Shown here piece after piece: positions 23,901 to 33,593 of a stretch of DNA of 64,000 bases. The stretch's first letter is position 1. Each line of letters begins with the position of its first letter. Location of the stretch: NCBI GenBank assembly GCA_963995505.1, contig OZ023198.1, forward strand, positions 2,294,001 to 2,358,000, read 5' to 3'. Below the pieces are notes generated by a model. That model had not been told where the DNA came from. It worked only from the letters and a program-made list of their open reading frames with translations, and ran no database searches. The position numbers and the translations under genes were made by a program. Source of the stretch: Hypericum androsaemum (lineage: Eukaryota; Streptophyta; Magnoliopsida; Malpighiales; Hypericaceae).

Positions 23901-26900
23901 AATGTTGGAAGCTACTAAGGGCTTCCAACCTTGCCTCCTGCGAAACCTACTCCTAAAAGGGTAGGAGTTGGTTAATTATTTTACTATATATACATGTGTG
24001 GGTATCAAGGGTTTTGACACACAGAAATTTATTAACCTAGATACAAGACACATATTTTCTCTAGTTTCTTCGATAAAGAATTCTCCTAGCGAATTCTCGA
24101 AGATTTCAACTGTCAAGGAATTCGTAGACGAGGACTACGTGGATACCGTAGTTGAGGATCGATCTACAACGCACTGTAAGCATCCTCTAACGATGTTATC
24201 TTGATTTTATGTTATACAGCCATGATCAGATTCGGTGTTGGTGAAAAAGTTTTATCTTCCGCTGCTGCGAACCTAGGGTTCGTATTTATAAAACCCAACA
24301 GTGGTATCAGAGCTTCGGGCTGATTTTATGGCTGTATACATATATCTGTGTTATTCGATCTGATATATACGACTGGTATATAATTAAAATAAAAAAAAAC
24401 GGGGAGCGCCTCGGATGCGGCTCCGCGTCGTCAACGACGTAGACGGCCACGCGCCGAACCACCACGCACGGCCACCACGGACGAGCTCGGCTCGTCGCGA
24501 TCGGTGTCGTGGTGTCGACGGTGAGCACCGGTGCGGCGTCGATCGTCGCATGTCGTCGAGGCGTTGTCGGTTTAATTTCCGCCCGCGTCGTCGACGGACC
24601 GCGGCTATCGCACGCCGTTTCACCAAGATCGGCTACCACCGACGAGCTCGCCTCGTCCTGAGCGTCGTCGTGGTACTGACGGTGACAATCGGAGTTGCTC
24701 CGATGGGGAGATCCAAGCTTTCGAAGCTTCGCCGACGAGTTCGAGCTTTCGGAGCTCGATTTCGACGCGCACACGCGAAAACCCGGCGGTTTGGGACCAC
24801 CGGCGTGATCCACGCGTCGCGATCTACACAACGGCACCGCCGGTGACGAGCGGCGTTGCGCCGTTCGGCCGATGGTTCTCAGGGACTAATCTGCAATTTT
24901 CCAGGGACTTGGTCTTGGAAATTTGATATTCTTGAGGGGCGTCTTTGCAAATTCAAGAAATCTGAAATTGCAGATAAGCCCTTGGGGCCTTGCTGAAATT
25001 TCGTCTTTATGGTTAATTACGATATGGTACCTGGATTAATCATGAAATTGCAATCTAGTCCACGGTCAATTGCAGGGACTTATTTGTAAATTTGCTTGTA
25101 TGGAAAATTACAGTTTGGTCCTTCGACTTTTCCTGAAATTTCAGATTGGTCCTCGGATATTTCTGAATTTTCGGGATAGCTGGCAAATTACTATTTGGTC
25201 CTTGAATTAATTCTATAATTGCAATTAGGTCTCTGGACTGAACTGAAAATAATGAATTAGATTCTAATTACTGTTTACATTTAATTTCTAAGTTGGATCT
25301 TATGAAATAATATGTGGACAAATGAATGGATCTTGTTTGAGCAAGTTAAATACCCGTTAAAATGTTCCTCAAACTTAAATATGGTTTTCATTTAGAATGA
25401 ATGATGTCTTCCGTCATAATTAAGAGAAACCGAGATTTCGTTCTATAGTATTTAAGACCCAAGTCTTTTGCTTGGAACTACGTCTTATGGAACTCTTATA
25501 GGGACATGTAAATGTCGCCGTGTGATGGTTGTAAACCACCTAAATTATTTCACTAGCCCAAGCAAGGAAATAATGAGGGGACATCGATTGGACTGGGTCC
25601 GATAACTAGGAATTGTATGAACTACAATTGGTTTGGATACCTACCAGTTATGCTATTACAATCACCAGCCCAAGCAGGGTTGTAATAGTAGGAATGTGGA
25701 TCCTAGTCCATTAAGATTTATATTAGATATAAATTCGTACTCTTCCGATGAGGTCGTTGAGTATGTGAAAATAATGGAGACAAAATAAAGCTAAAGGCCG
25801 AGTTTATTTTGATTGCTGAATGATGATCATAGGAATTATGTGTTTAATTTCCGTTTTAACTTATTTCCTTTAGGTATGTTGAAATGGCGAACATGTCATT
25901 GAGATTTATACTGGAATCAAACAAGTTGGCTAGGCCAACCTTTCTGGATTGGCACCGAAATATGCGTTTGATGCTAAGGCAAGAAAGGATTGAGTATGTG
26001 TTAGACACGACCATCCCTGTTACCTCTGCGGCTGATTCTTCTGAACTTGCTACGTTTGACGTAGAAGCTCAAAAGAAGCATCAGGATGATGCAAAGCAGG
26101 CGCAGTTTGTAATGTTGCTTGGAACGGCTAGGCCTAAGCTACATAACATGCTAAAGACTTTTGAAGGTACTTCTTCAAAGGAAAGGAATGTGCTCATGGT
26201 GGGCACCTCTTCTAGCTCTGCGATTAAAGGCAGAAAGAAGCAGAAGAATAAGGCTAAGAATAGTTCTAAGCCAAAGTTCCTTAAACCTAAGGGTAGTATT
26301 CAAAAGAAAAGGCAGGTAAACAAGGATGTGTGCCTCCACTGTAAGGGGAAGGGGCACTGGAAGAGAGACTGCAAAGTTCTGGCTGCTGAGAATAAGGCAC
26401 TAGGTGTCTCTAGCTCCGGAACAGATATGTTTGTTATGGAGATAAATATGTCTACTAATAGAACTGACTGCTGGGTATTAGATACCGCATGTGGATTACA
26501 CATTTGTACAAATGTGGAAGGTCTCACAGAGAGCAGGGTGGTTAGACCGGGTGAAGTCGCCCTATGCGTAGGTAATGGAGCACGAGTTGCTGCCGAACGC
26601 GTAGGGACATATGGTATAGACTTACCCAGTGGGTATAGACTGGAACTTAATAATTGTTATTTCGTTCCATCTATTACCAGAAACATTATTTCCATTCCAA
26701 TGTTGGACATTGAAGGTTTTTCCTTGCAGTTTTCTAATAGTAGTTGCTACTTTTCGAAAAATGGTATTATTTATGGAAATGCCTCTCTTGAGAATGGTTT
26801 ATATTTGTTAAATAGTGGACATGATGTTCTTAATGTGCAGAACAAGAAGCTCAAATTAAGTAATCAGGAAAATCCCACCTTCTTATGGCATTGTAGACTT

Positions 26901-29900
26901 GGTCATGCCAATGAGAAAAGAATTGCAAGGTTAAGAAAGTTAGACTACTTAACCCCATTTGACTTTGAGTCTTATGGAAATTGTGAATCTTGTCTCAAAG
27001 GTAAAATGACTAACAAACCCTTTACTGGGAAAGGGGTAAGAGCCAAAGAAGTGCTAGAGTTGGTTCACAGCGACGTGTGTGGACCACTACCCACTCTAGC
27101 AAGGGGTAGTTTCGGATACTTCATCACTTTTACTGATGACCTCTCTAGGTATGGATACGTGTATCTTATGAAACACAAATCCGAGGCCTTTGAGAAGTTT
27201 AAAGAGTATAAAGCAGAAGTAGAAAAACAACTTGGGAAGAGTATCAAGACTCTTCGATCAGATCGAGGAGGTGAATACCTTAGCCATGAATTCCTGGATT
27301 ATTTAAAGTTACATGGGGTCCAATCACATTGGACACCTCCGGGAACACCACAAATGAATGGTGTGTCCGAAAGGAGGAACCGAACCCTGTTAGACATGGT
27401 AAGGTCCATGATGAGTTTCTCCTCTCTTCCAACATTTCTTTGGGGTTATGCACTCCAAACTTCAATCTACATTCTGAATAGGATTCCATCTAAATCAGTT
27501 GAAAGCACACCATACGAATTATGGTGTGGAAAGAAGCCATCATTCTCACATATCAAGACGTGGGGTTGCCCCGCGTATGTGAAGAAGATGCTCACTGATA
27601 AGTTGGAATCCAAAGGTGAAAAAGGTTACTTTGTGGGATATCCTAAGGAAACAAGAGGATATTATTTCTATCTCCCTGAGAAACAAAAGGTTATTGTTTC
27701 TAGACAGGCGACGTTCCTTGAAAATGACTATGTCTTTAAAGGACAAGGTCGTAAAAAGATAGAACTTGAAGAAATTCAAGAACCACAAGGTAATACTGAG
27801 GCTGAAGACTTGTCGAATAACCACGATAAAGAATCAGTGGGAGCATTCAGTGATTCTCATGGTGGGAGTCTTTCACTAGGTGATAGTCTTCCAGCCAGTG
27901 GGAGCGTAGTTAGGGATAACTCGCATATGCAAGCTACCCCAATTAGACTGAATGAGGACAATTTGGAAATTGTTCAATCTCCTGCTCAGGAAACGCTTGA
28001 AAGCGTAGCTCCTGAGAATTCTCTTGGCATTGATCAGATCATCGCAGAAGAACCTCTTCACGATCAGAATGAACAGCCTGCACAAATGCAACTCCGTAAG
28101 TCTACGAGGATTCGTCGTCCACCCATCAAGTTTAGTTTCCTCTTGGAGGAACACGATGATGTGGAGATCCCGGACAAGGACGAACCCAAGAGTTATACTG
28201 AAGCGATGTCAGACATCAATTCAGGGAAGTGGCTAGAGGCCATGAAATCTGAGATGGACTCGATGTATACAAATCAAGTCTGGGACTTGGTAGAATTGCC
28301 TGAAGGGGTTAGACCTATCGGCTGCAAATGGGTTTTCAAGAAGAAGACCGATGCAGATGGCAAAATGCAAAACTACAAGGCTAGGTTGGTGGCAAAGGGT
28401 TATAAGCAACGCGAAGGCATTGATTATGACGAAACCTTTTCACCAGTTGCGAAGATCAAGTCCATTCGGATTTTACTTGCTATAGCTGCATACTATGATT
28501 ATGACATTTGGCAGATGGATGTCAAAACGGCTTTCCTTAATGGAAACCTCGAGGAGCGTGTGTTTATGACACAGCCAGAAGGTTTTGTATCCAAGTCAAA
28601 TTCACAATTAGTATGCAAGCTACAAAGGTCCATTTATGGATTAAAGCAAGCTTCTAGGAGTTGGAATATCCGTTTTGACGAAGCTATCAAATCGTTTGAC
28701 TTCGTTAGAAATGCGGAAGATCCATGTGTTTATCGAAAATGCCAAGGGGATAAGACTGTTTTCATTATCATATATGTTGATGACATATTGATTCTGGGAA
28801 ACAGTATCCCGCTAATGCAATCCGTGAAGGATTGGCTGTCCAAGACCTTTATGATGAAAGACTTGGGTGAAGCCTACTACATCCTTGGAATAAAGATTTA
28901 TAGAGATAGATCTAAAAAGATGTTGGGGCTATCACAATCCACATACATAGACAAGGTACTAAAGCGTTTTAAAATGGAGGACTCTAAGAGAGGTTACCTG
29001 CCAGCGAATCATGGGATTAAGCTGTCAAAGAAGGATTGTCCTTCTGAAGAAGCAGAAATCGATTACATGGAAGGTATCCCATACGCATCTGCGATTGGAT
29101 CAATCATGTACGCCATGACTTGCACTAGACCCGATGTGGCATACGCTATCAGCATCACTGGTAGATTCCAGAAGAACCCAGGTGAACCTCACTGGGTTGC
29201 TGTTAAGAACATTCTAAAGTATCTTAGACGAACTAAAGAATGTTTCTTAGTCTATGGTGGGCAGCCAGAACTTGTGGTAACTGGGTTTACCGATGCCAGT
29301 TTCATGACCGACCTTGATGACTTTAAGTCACAATCAGGGTATGCCTTCATGCTCAATGGCGGAGCTGTGAGCTGGAATAGTTCCAAGCAAGATACGATTG
29401 CGGATTCAACAACCGAATCTGAGTACATAGCTGCATCAGAAGCCGCGAAGGAGGCTGTCTGGATTTTAGAGTTCTTGAAAGAACTAGGGGTGGTTCCGAG
29501 TGCCAGTTTCCCAATAAAGATATATTGTGATAACACTGGTGCGGTTGCACAAGCAAAGGAACCAAGATCCAACAACAGGAACAAGCATGTACAAAGACGC
29601 TATCACTTGATCCGAGAGATCATAGCGAGAAAGGAAATAGAATTAGAACGTATTCCCACAGAGGATAACCTGGCTGATCCTTTCACCAAACCACTTAGTG
29701 TTCAAAAGCATGCCAGACACTTTGAGAATCTGGGTGTTAGACATATGGGTGATTGGCTCTAGGCCAAGTGGGAGATTGTTAGTATATATGTCCTAGAGAC
29801 AATCCTAGTAAGGGCATTGTACTTGATCACATTCAGTTATTTAGTATTATTAATAATACTTGGCATTACACTCATTGAATATATTGTTTGATTGTTTGTA

Positions 29901-31846
29901 TATATTCATGTTAGTGTTCCCATGAACTAATGTTTTCATTGAGAATGTGAGATCTCAGATGACTATAAATATAGTTCTTAAACAGCCACAATCAATGATC
30001 ATCGAGAATGAGATATCGATGATGCGATTGAGATTGGTGTGCGATCTGCATCATATCCTTAGAGGATGTAGTGGTTCTCACAACTACGAGATACTAGGTA
30101 TTTCATGATGGATGCACAGATACTTTGGAGAGTATTGGCATGCCCGACCGAGAAATCGTTTGGTGTATTCTATTTACGTGTCTACAGAAGTATCGGTTTG
30201 TGGAGTAGTGTAATAGTCCTCCGACTTGAGGTCAATACGCACGACATGTACGTAGTGATGTACTTTGACTATGACCAACGCTTGCACTCCTGACGGGGTA
30301 GATACGACATGTGTTAGGTACATCACGAAGTGCATGTGCGTGGTAGTTGAGCCAAGAATAGGATTCATTCCTCAAATAGACTTGGAGAGGATACTTGTCT
30401 TCTCATAACTAATTGGATCGTTAGTCATTGGCCAATGCACGTCACTTTTGGAATGGTATCTAAAAGTGACAACATGATCAATTAGTAGAATGAGATAATA
30501 TGATTAAGTTATTTGAATAGACACTTAATCATGTTCAAGACTTAATCGAGTATTCGCGAATGAAAGGACCGTATCACTGTGAGCTTCACATTACAGGTAG
30601 TTGCAGTATCCTCGCAACGTACCTCATATGTTGAGATTGTCTGGTCTATTGTCTAGGGTTCGACTAAGACCATTGGTTCGACTAATCGCTTGACATGTGA
30701 GGGCCTATGGGTCACACAACAAGTAGTCTTGGTTTACGAATTGAAGTTGGTTAGATTAAATATTGATTTGATCAAGAATATTTAATCTATAGAGAAATAT
30801 TATAATTCTATTAGATAGAATTATAATTGTAATTATTTAATTAAATTGGATTTAATTAAATACTAATATGTATAGTAAAATCTATTAGATGTTGGACATA
30901 TTGACTGGGTCAAGAAAATAATAGAATGGGCTTGGATGCCCAAAAGGGAAGTCAATGTTGGAAGCTACTAAGGGCTTCCAACCTTGCCTCCTGCGAAACC
31001 TACTCCTAAAAGGGTAGGAGTTGGTTAATTATTTTACTATATATACATGTGTGGGTATCAAGGGTTTTGACACACAGAAATTTATTAACCTAGATACAAG
31101 ACACATATTTTCTCTAGTTTCTTCGATAAAGAATTCTCCTAGCGAATTCTCGAAGATTTCAACTGTCAAGGAATTCGTAGACGAGGACTACGTGGATACC
31201 GTAGTTGAGGATCGATCTACAACGCACTGTAAGCATCCTCTAACGATGTTATCTTGATTTTTCGTATTTATAAAACCCAACGCCAACACCAATAAGCAGC
31301 AAGAGAATCGGCCGTCATCCTCCCTTGTTGTTGACGTAACTTTTCCGCTTGAGGCTTGGGGCGGCAACGATGCTTCGTCTTCATTGGGTTTGTAACACTC
31401 CGGAAAGGTTCCTCGTAATATATTGCAGGGGCCATCAGTCTGGTCACCATCACCACGGCTGTGGCTCCTGCAATAGAGTGCTTCGAACCAAATGAAGAAG
31501 AAGCATCATCGTCGCCGCCTGCGTCTTTCTATGGAGTAGTTTCAGCAACAACAAAGGAGGAGGACGGCGGCTTCTCTTGCTGCTTATCAGTATTAGGATT
31601 CCTCGTTTCGGAAAGATGCAAGAAACCGTACTTCAAATCTCTTGTCATTCAGATCAACTTTTGTCGTGTGTGGTAATCTATTGACCCGACTAATTCATTG
31701 ACTTGTAGGTGCATGAAAAGATGAAGTTGCCCACATATGCATGGGGGATATTGGCCTTGTTCGGGCTAGGAATAGTGTTCAGCATTGGTCTGAAATCACT
31801 GTGGAAGAGGGAAGCTGAGGATGGGTACCAGATAATCACGGCGTAA
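20945..31846 (+). CDS. SURNod19 (stress up-regulated Nod 19) protein, copy 1; last intron carries a full Copia element
   Basis: Exons 20945-21796, 21936-22091, 22267-22524 and 31709-31846 (all phase 0) give 467 residues. The start is the ATG at 20945; the longer frame opens with TTG. A signal peptide ([18 protein letters not shown]) is followed by the SURNod19 domain and a C-terminal membrane span ([21 protein letters not shown]) with a short basic tail. Likely copper-ligand positions are H91-H92 (LHHW), H178 (NVHAID), H323 and H325 (HQH) and M398 (VMGLFY), plus a Cys-rich GCTECKC block. Intron 3 is 9,184 bp because of the Copia and an older inverted repeat. The last exon is recognisable by comparison with copy 2 and keeps the frame. 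Family function is unproven; transcripts are reported as stress- and nodulation-induced. Premature polyadenylation in the same-strand LTR could remove the membrane anchor. Confidence 0.88.
22724..24300 (+). repeat. Copia 5' LTR
   Basis: 1,577 bp, TGTTAG...CCCAACA. It includes an internal gggcttggaggccc palindrome and AT-rich hairpins around 23715-23815. Complete relative to the 3' LTR. Confidence 0.95.
24302..24313 (+). other. Copia primer-binding site (initiator Met-tRNA type)
   Basis: TGGTATCAGAGC starts one base after the LTR end, the standard plant Copia PBS. Confidence 0.95.
24314..25883 (+). other. Copia untranslated leader
   Basis: About 1.57 kb. The first part (about 24395-24860) is a GC-rich block unlike the rest of the element, open on both strands but not recognised. 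The second part (about 24880-25260) repeats phrases such as tttggtcctt, gaaattgcaatt and cagggactta as a degenerate array. Positions 25440-25800 are transition sequence before gag. Confidence 0.7.
25884..29762 (+). CDS. Copia Gag-Pol polyprotein
   Basis: 1,292 codons without a break. Domain order: short Gag; zinc knuckle CX2CX4HX4C (about residue 149); aspartic protease motif at about 200, written D-T-A-C where most relatives have D-T/S-G; integrase HHCC zinc region (from about 336) and catalytic D, D, E at about 396, 459 and 495 ([25 protein letters not shown]); reverse transcriptase with [11 protein letters not shown] and YVDD (about 965); RNase H ([20 protein letters not shown]). Integrase before RT defines Copia. 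Gag is shorter than in related elements: LGTARPKLH runs directly into NMLKT, so a central block of roughly 100 residues seems missing in frame. The stop is 14 bp before the 3' LTR. Confidence 0.95.
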   Translation: MANMSLRFILESNKLARPTFLDWHRNMRLMLRQERIEYVLDTTIPVTSAADSSELATFDVEAQKKHQDDAKQAQFVMLLGTARPKLHNMLKTFEGTSSKERNVLMVGTSSSSAIKGRKKQKNKAKNSSKPKFLKPKGSIQKKRQVNKDVCLHCKGKGHWKRDCKVLAAENKALGVSSSGTDMFVMEINMSTNRTDCWVLDTACGLHICTNVEGLTESRVVRPGEVALCVGNGARVAAERVGTYGIDLPSGYRLELNNCYFVPSITRNIISIPMLDIEGFSLQFSNSSCYFSKNGIIYGNASLENGLYLLNSGHDVLNVQNKKLKLSNQENPTFLWHCRLGHANEKRIARLRKLDYLTPFDFESYGNCESCLKGKMTNKPFTGKGVRAKEVLELVHSDVCGPLPTLARGSFGYFITFTDDLSRYGYVYLMKHKSEAFEKFKEYKAEVEKQLGKSIKTLRSDRGGEYLSHEFLDYLKLHGVQSHWTPPGTPQMNGVSERRNRTLLDMVRSMMSFSSLPTFLWGYALQTSIYILNRIPSKSVESTPYELWCGKKPSFSHIKTWGCPAYVKKMLTDKLESKGEKGYFVGYPKETRGYYFYLPEKQKVIVSRQATFLENDYVFKGQGRKKIELEEIQEPQGNTEAEDLSNNHDKESVGAFSDSHGGSLSLGDSLPASGSVVRDNSHMQATPIRLNEDNLEIVQSPAQETLESVAPENSLGIDQIIAEEPLHDQNEQPAQMQLRKSTRIRRPPIKFSFLLEEHDDVEIPDKDEPKSYTEAMSDINSGKWLEAMKSEMDSMYTNQVWDLVELPEGVRPIGCKWVFKKKTDADGKMQNYKARLVAKGYKQREGIDYDETFSPVAKIKSIRILLAIAAYYDYDIWQMDVKTAFLNGNLEERVFMTQPEGFVSKSNSQLVCKLQRSIYGLKQASRSWNIRFDEAIKSFDFVRNAEDPCVYRKCQGDKTVFIIIYVDDILILGNSIPLMQSVKDWLSKTFMMKDLGEAYYILGIKIYRDRSKKMLGLSQSTYIDKVLKRFKMEDSKRGYLPANHGIKLSKKDCPSEEAEIDYMEGIPYASAIGSIMYAMTCTRPDVAYAISITGRFQKNPGEPHWVAVKNILKYLRRTKECFLVYGGQPELVVTGFTDASFMTDLDDFKSQSGYAFMLNGGAVSWNSSKQDTIADSTTESEYIAASEAAKEAVWILEFLKELGVVPSASFPIKIYCDNTGAVAQAKEPRSNNRNKHVQRRYHLIREIIARKEIELERIPTEDNLADPFTKPLSVQKHARHFENLGVRHMGDWL
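29777..31282 (+). repeat. Copia 3' LTR
   Basis: 1,506 bp. It lacks 71 bp present in the 5' LTR (5' LTR about 24210-24280). It ends in ...CCCAACG just before the CCAAC target duplicate. Confidence 0.94.
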
Positions 31847-33593
31847 GGTTGACCATTCTTATAGTGGCCGAGACAACACAGTGTTCGACTCTAGAATTCT
31901 AAAGATATAAATATAAAAAAAACAATTCCTTGATCAGGATTTGGACCAATTATGTATTTGAGTACGAGCTTGTTGTAGAAAGAAATCAGCTATATATGTG
32001 TGTGTGATGCAAGAAAAATAAACTGTCAATATGGAATTTTTTTTAAGTATGAAGTTATATTTGGTTAAATAGATTTAAATGACTTGCAGACTTACAGTCT
32101 GTTATCGGTAATTAATATGAATTTATATATTTTTTCCGAATGGAACTAGTATGAGTATGTGATATTGTATGCATCTGATCTGTGAGAAATAAATGAACGT
32201 ATGTATAACGCATAGTAAGAAGAATAACTTGTGCATAAAGTAATGAAGATTATTATACTCATTTTTACTTTTTATTATAAAAACTAATGATATCTTAAAA
32301 AATTATTAATAATCTGAATACCAATTTCAGTACATACAGATTACATCTTTCAAATTCTATATTAGGCAAATAATATAGCTTTTTCGTTTTTTGTGTGTGG
32401 GGGGATATTTCTGTTTCTTTCTTTTAATTTTAAAAGTTGATATCAGTTCCAATTTCAAGCTCGCTACTTTATCTCCACTAATTCCTTGATCTGATTTGTG
32501 TTTAAGTTTTGTAGTTCAATATTTTTTAACACCAAACTAGCTACAGTAAACCAATAATTATTTAGATTAACTGACGATGAAGTTGTTAATCTTTTTTGGA
32601 AGAATTTTGTTATCTTTTAAAAAATTTATTCGATTCAAATTTAGATTAGTCGACCTGGTAAACCATATATCAAGTTGTATAAATGATAATTAAGTTAATA
32701 CATAAAAATCTGGATGAACTGAATTGGTCAAAACTCTTTTCAATTTTTTACAAATTTATTTAAAACTAAATTAGTCAACCAAATATTCTATAAAAAAATT
32801 AGTCAGCCTAATGTACTAATATTTGATGATTCAGACCGATAAAAAATCAAGTTGACCACTAGTTTCACCAATGGAAATTATTTGTTTCTCAACACTTCAA
32901 AAGCCTCTTCGGTAAAAGGAATACTATCTTACTAACAAAATCAAGCTCCCTGCATAGGAGGAGTCAACAATTTTCTGTAATGTTTACACCGAATAAATGT
33001 AATATTATTCCTAAAAAATAATAATTGTAATATTGCTACCCAATTTCTAGTACTGTTCGTAGGAGAATTTGACAAAAATCTAAAATTTAAATGTATAAAA
33101 TTTTCCTTAACAAAAAAACTACTAGTTTAAAAAAATGTCGTCAGATGAGTTCAATAGTCAAAAATTTGACCGGGCAGTTTGTAGAACGGTCGATCTCCGG
33201 ATTATTTTTTAAAATATCGACTAATACAAATGTAATACATCAATCATAACTCATTCTTCTTTCGAAGTATCTCTTCATCTCCATCATTAACTCGATATTA
33301 ATTTCTAGTAGCTTACTGTATCCCTAGTGGAAACCAAATCTACAAAAAAACACCCAAAAACATTTAATAATGACATGAAACAAACCAATCACAAATACCA
33401 AAATTCGAAACGCTTCAAAAACGCTCATCCTTGATTCAGTTCACCGATTGCAAAAAATATATTTCAAGAACCGGTTTTAATTACTGGAGAAGGATTTTAA
33501 TCATGGGCACCGTTTATTTTTATTGTCCACAACCATTTCATTTCATCAATTAGAGGAAAATTGAATATTTTTTTCCTACCAATTAGAAACTTA
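31847..33593. other. Spacer between the tandem SURNod19 genes
   Basis: 3' flank of copy 1 and promoter region of copy 2. It is strongly AT-rich. Around 32600-32870 and 33120-33200 short phrases about gtcgacc/gtcaacc and aaatttagattagtc recur, suggesting a decayed repeat. No gene is seen. Confidence 0.5.

Larger units (their letters stand above)
22724..31282 (+). mobile_element. Full-length Ty1/Copia LTR retrotransposon
   Basis: 5' LTR 22724-24300 and 3' LTR 29777-31282 both start TGTTAGTATATATG. The element is flanked by a 5-bp target duplication CCAAC (22719-22723 and 31283-31287). The primer-binding site TGGTATCAGAGC (24302-24313) is complementary to the initiator Met-tRNA end. The polypurine tract (aagtgggagat) lies directly before 29777. 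One gag-pol frame is intact. The LTRs differ by about three substitutions seen by eye, a 71-bp deletion near the 3' end of the 3' LTR, and a changed last base (ACA to ACG). The element lies in the same orientation as the host gene. Confidence 0.96.
22690..31640. repeat. Imperfect inverted repeat (hairpin) in intron 3 of SURNod19-1, split by the Copia insertion
   Basis: Left arm: about 22690-22723 plus 31283-31434. Right arm: about 31461-31640. The loop is about 26 bp (31435-31460). Pairings include attgcaggggcca with tggctcctgcaat and ataagcagcaagagaa with ttctcttgctgctta. Before the Copia, catcttaccgaaatgag pairs with the right-arm ctcgtttcggaaagatg. Removing the Copia and one copy of its target site restores a continuous arm. 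The right arm contains a short open frame (31461-31676) that was not recognised. Confidence 0.75.

Noticed and set aside
24307..24846. ORFs of 80-176 codons on both strands in the Copia leader
   Set aside because: Composition-driven in a GC-rich block; they overlap on opposite strands and match no known domain.
31461..31676. 71-codon ORF as a separate gene in SURNod19-1 intron 3
   Set aside because: It lies in an inverted-repeat arm, the opposite arm holds a broken version, and no domain is recognisable.
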